Assembly (NCBI GenBank): GCA_041398785.1
Contig: JAWKUA010000014.1
Span: 143,600 to 207,599, forward strand
Origin: Planctomycetaceae bacterium
GTDB taxonomy: Bacteria; Planctomycetota; Planctomycetia; Planctomycetales; Planctomycetaceae
Direction of reading: 5' to 3'
Length of the DNA stretch: 64,000 bases
Of the stretch, positions 28,173-37,100 are shown piece by piece. The number at the start of each line of letters is the position of its first letter. The stretch's first letter is position 1. The notes beneath the pieces were generated by a model. It was not told the DNA's origin, ran no database searches, and saw only the letters and a list, made by a program, of their open reading frames with translations. A program made the position numbers and the translations under genes.

Positions 28173-30119
28173 ATGACGAAATTCGCGGAATTTCCGCGCA
28201 GCAAATCGATGGCCGTTGTCACCATATCAGTACCGATGCAACCGCTCTCTGCTGAAACTTCTGAACGGCCTGACACAACAGCCGGTCTGACCGACCGCGA
28301 CCTGCTGCGGCGCTTCGTGCAGGACGCCGACAAAGCTGCGTTTACTGAAATTGTGCAGCGGCATCAGGGGCTGGTCATCAGCGTCTGCAAACGAGTCATT
28401 GGCACTTATCCCGACATCGACGATGCATTTCAGGCCACGTTTCTGGCGCTGGCTCGTCGACCTCGACAGATACGCCGTGCGGAATCACTCAGCAGTTGGC
28501 TGTATAGCGTCGCGTGGAGAGTTTCCGTGCGGCTGGTTCGTCAAAGGAAGAAACATCCAGTGCAGGCTCTGCCGGAAGATCAGCCCGGTCGCGAACCGGA
28601 CCCGTTGCAGCAGATTACGTTTGATCGCGAAAGTCTGATTCTCGACGAGGAACTCAACAGCCTGTCGGCAAAGTACCGTGACGTGCTGGTGATGACATAC
28701 TTCGCAGATCGAACCAGTCAGCAGATAGCGGATGAACTCAATGTCAGCAAAGGCACAGTCGACGGACGCATTCGCCAGGCACGCAACCTGCTGCGAGTCC
28801 GGCTGGCTCGCCGCGGCGTGGCATTGGGAATGCTGGCGACAGTGGCAGCGGTAACGTCGAAGTCTGCCACGGCTGGAGTTCCCGCGCCGTTGATGGGTTC
28901 GACCATTGAACTGGGAACTCAGACATTAAACGGGGCACTTCCCGGTACCACGGACCTGTCCCATCTCGAACCTCTCATTCGCTCGGAGATGACTATGTTG
29001 ACCACAAAGACGATCATTGCTTCCGTCATTGGCCTGTGCGCGGTCGCTGGCATCGCCGGTCTGAGCAGCGCGGCAAGCAGGCCGGATGCACGAAGTGGTG
29101 ATGACGATGCTGTGCAGATCGATTCGGCTGATGTTTCGCCAGCGGATAAGAGTGACAGCCTGACTGCAGCAGTCCTCGAGGTCCTACCCGATGATTCAGC
29201 GGATACCGCCTCCCGTCTTGACGGAACTTCCGGTCCGAGCGCCGGTGGCGTCGCGACTCAGCCTGGCGGACTTGCTGTAACACTGGTCACCGCCACAGAT
29301 ACCGGCCCGAAGAGAACTCCCGCACCATCTTCTGGACCGTACAGAGCGTACGCTGCAGACGCTCGACCGAATGAAGTGTGGCTGCACGAAATGCTGGATG
29401 AGTCCATACCAGCGTTGGATTTTCCGGGGGATGCACAGTTGTCGGAAGTGCTGACGGCTCTGGCGGATTACTTCACGGACCAGCATTCGACTGATGATGA
29501 TGAACTTCAGATGACGATCTGGCCGGATCTGGCTGAACTGGAACTGGAGGGCATCAACAGCCTCGACGAAATCACCGTTCGTGGCGTCGTCATTCCGAAG
29601 GGCATGTCGCTGAAGAACGCACTCACGCTGATCTTTGACCAGACGGACGAACCGGCACTGACCTATGTGATTCAAAACGAAGTGATGCTGATCACGACTG
29701 CCTCCAAGGCGGAATCGTCGGAGTGCATGACAACGCGTGTTTACAATGTTGGGGACCTCCACGGTCTTGACTACGACAAAGCCACCGTCTTCGAAGTGCC
29801 AAGGTCCGGCAGTGGATTGTTTGCCGTACAGGACTTGGGTGGCTACAGCGGGAATCTCGGGAATCTGCGAGCACCCAACGATGCGAATCAATCCCAACCG
29901 GGAGAATCTCCGGTACTCCACGATGCACAGGCGCCACAACAATCAAGTTTGGCCGATTTCGTGATTGCCATGACGCCGCAGCTCAACTGGATCAATGTCA
30001 GTGGCGATGGCGGTTCGGTGTGGATCGTCGGTCGGTCGCTGGTGGTACGTCAGTCGTCAGCAGGCCACGCCGCCATCTCAAGTCTGCTGAACCAACTGGC
30101 CGCCGCGAACGAAGAATAA
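28173..30119 (+). CDS. ECF-like sigma factor fused to membrane segment and secretin-N/STN-like domain
   Basis: The ATG at 28173 (648 aa) is used; ATGs at 28209 and 28236 are possible, and no ribosome site decides. Residues about 35-110 form sigma region 2 (LLRRFVQDADKAAFTEIVQR, DIDDAFQATFLALARRP). Region 4 follows (KYRDVLVMTYFADRTSQQIA, DELNVSKGTVDGRIRQARNL). A transmembrane helix (TIIASVIGLCAVAGIAGL, about 290-307) separates it from an exported region. That region has FPGDAQLSEVLTALADYF and MSLKNALTLIFDQTDEPALT with YVIQNEVMLITT, a secretin-N/STN-like pattern common in planctomycete envelope proteins. No anti-sigma gene is adjacent, so the C-terminus may itself sense the envelope. Confidence 0.8.
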   Translation: MTKFAEFPRSKSMAVVTISVPMQPLSAETSERPDTTAGLTDRDLLRRFVQDADKAAFTEIVQRHQGLVISVCKRVIGTYPDIDDAFQATFLALARRPRQIRRAESLSSWLYSVAWRVSVRLVRQRKKHPVQALPEDQPGREPDPLQQITFDRESLILDEELNSLSAKYRDVLVMTYFADRTSQQIADELNVSKGTVDGRIRQARNLLRVRLARRGVALGMLATVAAVTSKSATAGVPAPLMGSTIELGTQTLNGALPGTTDLSHLEPLIRSEMTMLTTKTIIASVIGLCAVAGIAGLSSAASRPDARSGDDDAVQIDSADVSPADKSDSLTAAVLEVLPDDSADTASRLDGTSGPSAGGVATQPGGLAVTLVTATDTGPKRTPAPSSGPYRAYAADARPNEVWLHEMLDESIPALDFPGDAQLSEVLTALADYFTDQHSTDDDELQMTIWPDLAELELEGINSLDEITVRGVVIPKGMSLKNALTLIFDQTDEPALTYVIQNEVMLITTASKAESSECMTTRVYNVGDLHGLDYDKATVFEVPRSGSGLFAVQDLGGYSGNLGNLRAPNDANQSQPGESPVLHDAQAPQQSSLADFVIAMTPQLNWINVSGDGGSVWIVGRSLVVRQSSAGHAAISSLLNQLAAANEE

Positions 30120-30138
30120 CCGAAGTCCCACGTTCGTT

Positions 30139-30221
30139 CCGGCGAGCGGCACGACGTAAGTCCGCCATTGTTGCGGCACACGCGCAGCATGAAAGCGGAC
30201 TGACGTCGCGCTGCTCGCCGG
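30139..30221. repeat. palindromic element, short form (copy 2)
   Basis: Arms of 27 bp at 30139-30165 and 30195-30221 match at 24 of 27 positions. It has the same core as copy 1 and lies directly behind the sigma-factor stop, so it could also act as a bidirectional hairpin terminator between two convergent genes. Confidence 0.8.
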
Positions 30222-30240
30222 TGCGCGAGGAAATGCGTTG

Positions 30241-32757
30241 TTACGGGAACTTCACGGGCAGCGGGAAATCAAGTGTGTCCTTGTTCGGCGTGAATCCGTT
30301 TCCGTCGACGTCCACGAAGACCGGATTGGTTAAGGCCGCCGGATGCTGACGACCCCAGTCCGGGCCCAGGACATCGCCAAGGACTTCAGTGCGGTGCCCG
30401 GTCGCGACGACGATGTGAGCGTCCCCGTCAAGTTCGATGTTCAGATCCTGATCGAACTTCACTGTATCATTGCCGAACTGATCCGGTGTCGTTTCGCGCG
30501 TGAAAGTCAGGCCGTCAACACGACGTCCGTTGACAAGCACGAACACCGTGTCGACATCAATCCAGTTCGGACACTGCACTCGCACGTGAACACTGACCTT
30601 GCCGGACGGTGCTGCCAGATCCTGACCGCTGACGACGGACTTGCCATCGGCGGAGAACGTGGCTTCCAGATACGGGCCGTTCGACATAATCAGTCGCCCC
30701 TGTTCGGATGCGTGCATCATTTCGGTCGAATCGATCTGAGCCGGGTCGTCGGTGCTGCTCTGAATCCAGTTCCGCAGGCCGCCGGAACCGTGGAAGTTGT
30801 AGTGAGCATCCGTGTTCACAACGCCATAGATTCGGAATCCCTGATTCAGCAACTGCAGCCAGTTCAGCATTCGCTGGTTGTTGAAGGCTTTGCCGTCGCG
30901 GACATCGAACTGCTGCAGGTCCAGAATCTTGTCGATCGGGTGAATCTCCATCACATCCATAAACTCAAAACCGCGAGAATAGCCGCCGTCCGGTTTGCCA
31001 TCGCCGTCCTTATCGAAGAACAGCCAGCCCATGTCCGGGTGATTCTGCTGGATGAGTTTTTCGCTGCGGTCGTCCCACAGAGCAATGCGTTCGATCTGAG
31101 TTTCCGGACTGATGTCGGTTGTCGGCCCGCCGCCGTCCTGCGTTCGCGGCGTGTATTTCATGGGGAACACATTCTGGTGATTCAACGGCAGCGGCTGCCC
31201 GGTCAGTTCCATGCCGGACACCGTGGCGAGCTGCGACTGCAGATTGAGCGCATCGATGTGATGGCTGTACGTGCTGACGCGATTGTGTTCGGTGCATGGT
31301 GCGAATTCCACGTGCTCAGCCGCCAGGTTCAGGACTCGGCCAAGCTGGCTGCCGGTGTTGTCTCCCGACGGAGAACTGTGGCTGTGGAAATCGGCGCTGA
31401 CCCAGCCGGGAGTCTTCACTGACCGCTTCAGCGACGCACTCAGTACAGAAGTCTTGCCGCCTTCAACTGTGACCTTTGTGAACACGGCATCATATTCCGG
31501 TCCGTGGCTTACGATGACGTCGTAGGTTCCGGCCTTCAGTGGAACGTCGAACGTGCCGTCTTCGGTGTAGGCCAGATTGCGAACAAAGTACTCGGCCGTT
31601 TCCGGTCCCCAGTTTGGCGTGGGTGTTCCGCCGCTGCCGATGAATTCGACCTTGGCGGGAATGGAGCGGGCTTCGCCATCGGTGATTTTCGCGCTAACGA
31701 CGCCGGTTGCGTAGGCGGCTTCCACGGCGAATTCATTGTCGCCGCTCGCCACAGAAATCCTGATCGTGCCTGGCGGCAGGACGTCAATTCCAGCGGCGGT
31801 GACGTTCAGTGTGTACTCACCAGCCGGCAGTCGGGTTTCGACGTGTCCGTCATTGCCAGTCAAGACGGTGCCACGCTCCGTACTACCGGAACTGATGATG
31901 ATTCGTGCTCCGGCGACCGGTTGATGCTTCGCGTCTGTGATGCTCAGTTTTGCCGAGAAAGCTTGCGGACCGCCGCTCAGTTCGTCATTCACGGCCAGCA
32001 CTTCAACAAGATCCTTCGCCACAATGATTTGACGCGTGAACTCGAACGACTCACCGGGTTTCATGATTGCCGGCTGGCCATCGATCGCTTCGTAGTCCAG
32101 CACTGTCTCGCGAGCGTTGCTGTTGCAGCGAATCCGGTAGCCGTCCGCTCGCACGCCGTACGCCTGACCCCAGTAAATGTCGTGGAACCAGAACAGGTCG
32201 TGAGTTCCGTTGGGAGTCTTCGGCATATCTTCCTTGCCTCCGTCGGCTCGCAGGTCGTCTTCCACGGCCAGCGTCCAGTCGCTGCCTGTCGTGTTCTTCC
32301 AGGTTGATGTGACTTCGATCACAGGCTGATCGGGCAGCAGCGAATATCGAACCATGCAGCTCGGCCGGTCGTCGGTGCCCGGTGAAACAACAGTCACGGC
32401 ATCATCGACCCGCTCCAGCATGCCGGAAAACGGAAACTTGCGGCGTCCGGGATAGAAGCAGCTAAGCTGATCGCTTTCGAAGGATGTCGCGGCGAAATCA
32501 ATCAGGCAGCCGCCCACATTTCGCACGGTCATGTTCGCGTTGCGAGTATTGACGGAAGCGGCAATGATCGCCCGCGCGGCCGCGTTTTTCATCGCAATGT
32601 CGCCATAGATCGCGTCGACTTCCTTACCGCGAGGAACCAGGCCTTCCCAGTTGTCAGCGGTCAGTTTGCCGGGCACGCCGACCTGGGCGACGGCGACGCC
32701 GGACAACAGTATGGCGAGCAGGACGGTAACGATCGGCAACGCGGCGTTCTTCGACAT
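30241..32757 (-). CDS. CehA/McbA-type metallohydrolase, exported
   Basis: An 838-residue protein with a signal peptide (about residues 1-24, ending GVAVAQ). It has beta-rich N-terminal regions including two carboxypeptidase-regulatory-like segments (about 265-345 and 350-445). The PHP-type metal-binding domain begins with WVSADFHSHSSPS (about 452-464), then LAAEHVEFAPCTEHN (H491 region), then NTDAHYNFHGSGG nearer the C-terminus. These HxH, EHN and DxH blocks define the CehA/McbA family, whose known members hydrolyse carbamate or phosphodiester-like bonds. The substrate here is unknown. Convergent with the sigma gene, separated by the palindrome. Confidence 0.83.
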   Translation of the reverse strand: MSKNAALPIVTVLLAILLSGVAVAQVGVPGKLTADNWEGLVPRGKEVDAIYGDIAMKNAAARAIIAASVNTRNANMTVRNVGGCLIDFAATSFESDQLSCFYPGRRKFPFSGMLERVDDAVTVVSPGTDDRPSCMVRYSLLPDQPVIEVTSTWKNTTGSDWTLAVEDDLRADGGKEDMPKTPNGTHDLFWFHDIYWGQAYGVRADGYRIRCNSNARETVLDYEAIDGQPAIMKPGESFEFTRQIIVAKDLVEVLAVNDELSGGPQAFSAKLSITDAKHQPVAGARIIISSGSTERGTVLTGNDGHVETRLPAGEYTLNVTAAGIDVLPPGTIRISVASGDNEFAVEAAYATGVVSAKITDGEARSIPAKVEFIGSGGTPTPNWGPETAEYFVRNLAYTEDGTFDVPLKAGTYDVIVSHGPEYDAVFTKVTVEGGKTSVLSASLKRSVKTPGWVSADFHSHSSPSGDNTGSQLGRVLNLAAEHVEFAPCTEHNRVSTYSHHIDALNLQSQLATVSGMELTGQPLPLNHQNVFPMKYTPRTQDGGGPTTDISPETQIERIALWDDRSEKLIQQNHPDMGWLFFDKDGDGKPDGGYSRGFEFMDVMEIHPIDKILDLQQFDVRDGKAFNNQRMLNWLQLLNQGFRIYGVVNTDAHYNFHGSGGLRNWIQSSTDDPAQIDSTEMMHASEQGRLIMSNGPYLEATFSADGKSVVSGQDLAAPSGKVSVHVRVQCPNWIDVDTVFVLVNGRRVDGLTFTRETTPDQFGNDTVKFDQDLNIELDGDAHIVVATGHRTEVLGDVLGPDWGRQHPAALTNPVFVDVDGNGFTPNKDTLDFPLPVKFP

Positions 32758-33274
32758 GGAACACTCCTGAGCTGGCGGGGTGATGCGAGCGGTGAGAGTG
32801 TTTCACGATAGTCGAAAACGCGTGTTGAGTCGTGCGCGGCGAGTGAATTCTGTGTGAATCCCGGTTAACGCCACCCGGTGAGCTGCGCGGAATTGTGCGC
32901 TATCGAAGCCGATGAACTGCGCGACGTTGTGCGATGACGAAGCCAGCGAGCTGCGCGACGCGTCGACGTCGACCGTTCGCACCCGTCCAACGCGAAAGCG
33001 CGAAATCGTGCCGGACCTTTGTGCCTTCGTGCCTCGTTCGCGGCTCGCCGCGCGATGGGCCGCATTGCGAAGCCAGCGAGCTGCGACGTCAGTCCGCAAT
33101 CCGCATGTCCGGACGCAAGTGGCACCGACAAATGCGTCGACCGCACCCGTCCAACGCGAAAGCGCAAGATCGTTCCGGTCCTTTGTGCCTCCGTGCCTCT
33201 GTGTGAGCCCGCGTCACGCTGCTCGCCGGGGCGAATGTCGGTGACCGGGACTTGCTCGTGCGAAATTCCGGTCG
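32758..33274. other. intergenic region built from tandem repeat units
   Basis: 517 bp between the hydrolase start and the lipoprotein stop. It consists largely of two partly duplicated units (about 32941-33054 and 33071-33229) sharing AGCCAGCGAGCTGCG, CACCCGTCCAACGCGAAAGC and CCTTTGTGCC. Open frames running across it on either strand are repeat artefacts. Confidence 0.65.
33071..33229. repeat. 159-bp palindromic-end element (long form, copy 3)
   Basis: Begins with a GCGACGTCAGTCCGCAATCC end and finishes with CGCGTCACGCTGCTCGCCGG, imperfect inverted repeats of each other. The interior has CGAAAGC, then TCCTTTGTGCCTCCGTGCCT. The length (159 bp) and both ends agree with the copy at 41472-41630. 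It contains no coding capacity, so it resembles a non-autonomous MITE-like element or an expanded REP sequence. Confidence 0.75.
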
Positions 33275-33958
33275 CTACCTTCGACGTCGTTTCTGTTTCG
33301 GCAGTTCGATCGTCAGGCTTTCCAGCTTGTCTTCCGACGCTGCAGTCGTCGAAGTTACGGCTGCTGCTGTCGCTGCCGGAGGAGTGGCGGGCTTTGTCTG
33401 TTCGTTTCGCACGACATCACGACTGATGGCCGTTTCCGCCGCGTGTCGGTTCAGTCGGCCACTAAGCGGGATGGCCGTGTAGGGAGAAGAAACCGTTCGG
33501 CCGTTCTCCGGCACGAATTCAACCTTCAGTCCGCAATCTGCTCTGCCGGGATTCGGCACGACGTACGGCAGGAAGACGTTGTACGAGTACCCCAGCGTTC
33601 CATTCGTCACGTGAGCGTTCCAGCCGCCGCTGTCGAACGTGAATTTGTGAACGGGAACGGGATTCAGATCGTCAGGGTTGAAGTTGTCATATTCGTAGAT
33701 ATTCACCGTACCTTTCACGGGAACGGGCGAAGGGTCTCCGTAACTGAAGAACAGAATCTGGCCGGCGAAACCGCGCGACGGATTGCCGTCGAGTCCGACA
33801 CCTTCCGCCGCCTCCCACAGGCACAGAATCCGAGTTACCTTGTCGGTCTGTTTTCGATTGAACATGAACCGCGCCGGAGCGTGAAACAACGACGTGGTAT
33901 TGCATCCGGTCAGTACGACGGCGAGGCTGAGCAGCAGCAGGCAGCGCGATGGTTTCAT
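33275..33958 (-). CDS. hypothetical lipoprotein
   Basis: A 227-residue protein with a lipoprotein signal (lipobox AVVLTGC, cysteine at about 19). A beta-rich middle region contains LCLWEAAEGVGLDGNPSRGF, FAGQILFFSYGDPSPVPVKG and TVNIYEYDNFNPDDLN, and a C-terminal Ala/Thr linker ends in a KQKRRRR cluster. I do not recognise the family, though similar proteins are common near planctomycete secretin genes. It lies 213 bp downstream of the secretin on the same strand, with a perfect 25-bp palindrome between them. Confidence 0.7.
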   Translation of the reverse strand: MKPSRCLLLLSLAVVLTGCNTTSLFHAPARFMFNRKQTDKVTRILCLWEAAEGVGLDGNPSRGFAGQILFFSYGDPSPVPVKGTVNIYEYDNFNPDDLNPVPVHKFTFDSGGWNAHVTNGTLGYSYNVFLPYVVPNPGRADCGLKVEFVPENGRTVSSPYTAIPLSGRLNRHAAETAISRDVVRNEQTKPATPPAATAAAVTSTTAASEDKLESLTIELPKQKRRRR

Positions 33959-34050
33959 GGTGAAATTCCTGATGTGGTCGTGGTCTGTCCATGCTGTCGT
34001 TACAAATCAGCTGCGGAGTGCTGGAACTCCATCAGGCATGAATCGATGGG

Positions 34051-34117
34051 CCGTGTGCCACTGGCTGTGCCAGTGTCCTCCACCGTCGAAAGCACTGGCA
34101 CAGCCAGTGGCACACGG
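34051..34117. repeat. perfect 25-bp inverted repeat
   Basis: Arms at 34051-34075 and 34093-34117 are perfect reverse complements (25/25; core GTGCCACTGGCTGTGCCAGT), separated by 17 bp. It lies just beyond the secretin stop and before the lipoprotein gene, so it may act as a transcript-end hairpin. It is unlike the CGACGTCAGTCC family. Confidence 0.85.
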
Positions 34118-34170
34118 CAAAATATGAGGGACATGGTGCCGGTGGCGCTGTGTCGTCCCGGCAGTGACGC

Positions 34171-37100
34171 CTACTTCCGCCGCTTCAACATTTTTTGCAT
34201 CCAGCTCTCACGGGCAGCGTCGTCCGGATCCGCTTCCTCTTCGAATTCAGCGTCGTCCGAACTGAACGAAATGGACCGTGTCGCCTTTTCGGGGCTTGCT
34301 CCTTCAGCCAGTTGGCGAGTTGCCGTGGCGGGGCGAATGATCGGTTCAGCAGTTTCGTGAAGTTGTGCAGCAGACCGCTGTCCTCTGCGAACCGAAAGGC
34401 TGTCCAGAGTCGGCATTGGTTCGCTGCCCCGATTCCGTCGGTTGCTTTGAGGCGGGTAGTCTTCCATTCCCGGAGCCGGCAGGTACGGTTCGTCGGTCGG
34501 CGTGATTCCCTGTGACGGATAGATCTCACCAGGCACGCCGTAGCTTTCGGACGGTAATTGCTGATACTGCTGCAGACCCGACGGAGGCACGCTGTACAGC
34601 GGACCGTGGATCTCTTCCGCCTCGGATTCGATAAAGTGGATCCGCTCGGATTCGATCTGCTTGATCAGTTCGGAATCGACATCACCGAATACGATTCGCG
34701 GAGTCAGGAAGATCAGCAGCTCCGTTCGAGCAGTATTCGTGCCGTCGTAACGGAACGCTCTGCCGACGATTGGCAGGTCACCCAGCCAGGGCACCTTGCG
34801 TTCCAGCGTTTCGTCGGTCTTGGTAATCATCCCACCGATGACGATCGTTTGCCCGTTGGGCACGTTGACGGTCGTGTCAGCAATGGCCAAGTTGATAATG
34901 ACGGAGTCGACGGTGTTGCCCGTTGTCAGGTCGGTAAAGACAGGCACGGAACCTGACGCCAGAGCACTCTTTTCCGCATAGACCTCCATTGCGACGCTGC
35001 CGTCAGGCGTAATTCGCGGTGTGACTTCCAGGATGATGCCGATTCGTTGCGGCGTAATCTGCGGTGTGACGGCCGTGACCGTTTGAGTCACACCGTTCAC
35101 AACCGGCACCTGCTGGCCGACTTCCATTCGGGCAATGTTGTTATGTGTCGTGCGGATCATCGGACGGCTGAGGACGTGAACCGTTCGACGTGCGGCAAGA
35201 GCCCGCATCAGCACACTGACTGCGTCGGATTGAGCAGAGAACACAAAACCGCCAAAGCCCAGATCATTATTCTGCCGCCCAAGTGAAAAGTTCGAGAGGC
35301 CCTGGGTGCCAATCGTTCGCGTCGATGCGACCTGGCCGTTGTTCCCCAGAGGGGCCGACGTGTTATTGAAGTTGAAACCCGGTGTTCTGGTGCTTGAAAC
35401 GATTGTTTGGCTGGTTGTCTGCGGCTGCCCCACTGGTGTACTCGTTACCGTCGTCGTGATCAGGTCGCCGACGACGCCACGGCTATACAACAACGGATCC
35501 TGGAACCCCAGTTCGACTCCGAATTCATCGGTGTTGTCCAGAGTGACTTCCACAATCAGAGCCTGGATCACGACCTGTGGCGGGGTGGCATCCAGTTCTT
35601 CGATGATGTCGGTGATCTTGCTGTAATAGTCCGGCGATGCACTGACGATCAGCGAGTTGCTGTTGGTATCAGGGGCAATCACCACTTCCTGGCGGATGCG
35701 TTCGATGTTGCTGATCAGGTCTTCGGTACTTGTCTGAAGCGCCTGCTGTTGTGTCAGGAAGTTCTGAATGCTGGCGGAAACCAGTTCCGCCGGAGCATTC
35801 CGCAGTTGAATGACGGATGTCTGTCGCTGACGGGAATCGTCGCTGTCGAGCCGCAGCAGAATCGCTTCCACGACTCCCAGAGCTTCCTCGCTTCCGACGG
35901 CCAGCACAGTGTTGGACCGAACGTCAGCGGAAAACTGCAGAGGAATCAGGCTGTTGGTTGCGTCTTCGGCTCCGGCAATCTGGACGCCAAGCTGCTCTTC
36001 CTGGTTCTGGTTCTCAAACAGTGACGTCAGCAGTTCCACGGATTGTGTCGCGTCGGCATTCTTCAGAGTGAAGACCTTAATCGAAGCAGTTGCGGACGGT
36101 GCGCCATCCAGTTCGGCAATCAGCGCGGACAGCAGCATCATGCTGGCCTGCGGTGCTGACACAACCAGCGTGTTCATGCGCGGATCGGCTGTGATTCGCA
36201 CGTCGGCCAGAATCCCGGATTTCACCAGCCGTTCGGTATCGCCATCGGATGTCAGAAACTCCAGAGCCACCGACGTGCCGTCACGCAGTTCCTGCGGAGC
36301 CTGGTTTGTCCCGCCTCCAAACCCTCCAAACCCGCCGGCCCCGCCGGTTGTCGTCTGCGGGGGCGAACTGACGGACTGAATCGCCTGGTTGATCACGTCC
36401 GCCAGTTCTGTGGCCGTGGCATGATTCAACTGGAAGATCTGCACGCGATGAACCTTGCCAGGTGCGTCCAGGTCAATCTTCGCAATCAGGTCCGCAACCT
36501 TGTCCAGGTCGGCGGGACTTCCCTGCACAATGACGGAGTTCGTGCGGACGTCTGCAATCGACTGAATACGAGTCCGCAGCCCGCGTCCTTCCGCCGTTTC
36601 GTAAAGTGTGTCCAGCGCTGTCAGCACCTGCGAAGCGATCGCATGCTTCAGCGGGAATACTCGAAATTCCGACTGAGGATCGACTTCCTTGTCCAGCAGA
36701 TGGATGTTCTCAAGGATGTTGTCCAGCTCTATCTTCGGTGCCAGAATCAGAATCGAATTCGGCTGCACGACGGGAAAGAAGGCGACCGTTTTGCGTTCCG
36801 TGGTTCCGCGCTGACGCAGTTCGGCCAGCCGGTCGTAGACGGACGTCAGCAGTTCGGACATCGCTTCGGAGTTCACGTGGTGCAGCTCTTCGAGGTGGAT
36901 TCCCGGCAGAGAGCCCTGGCTCATTTCTTCCAGTTGATTGATCAGCTCGCGAATCTGTGCGACGTCTGCCTGGTTACCTCTGATGAGCAGACCGCCGATT
37001 TCCGGAATCGCCTGAATCGTGACATCGCCGCGCAAGTTGATGGAATCGCCGGGCAGATCTTCATTCTGGTCGGCAGGTGCGTTCGGATCGTCATTCTGCG

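Noticed and set aside
30343..32307. Plus-strand frames opposite the CehA-like gene
   Set aside because: Antisense; no start context or domain, and the minus-strand gene has signal peptide and catalytic motifs.
32912..33426. Several overlapping plus-strand frames
   Set aside because: They translate the tandem repeat units and duplicate each other; not genes.
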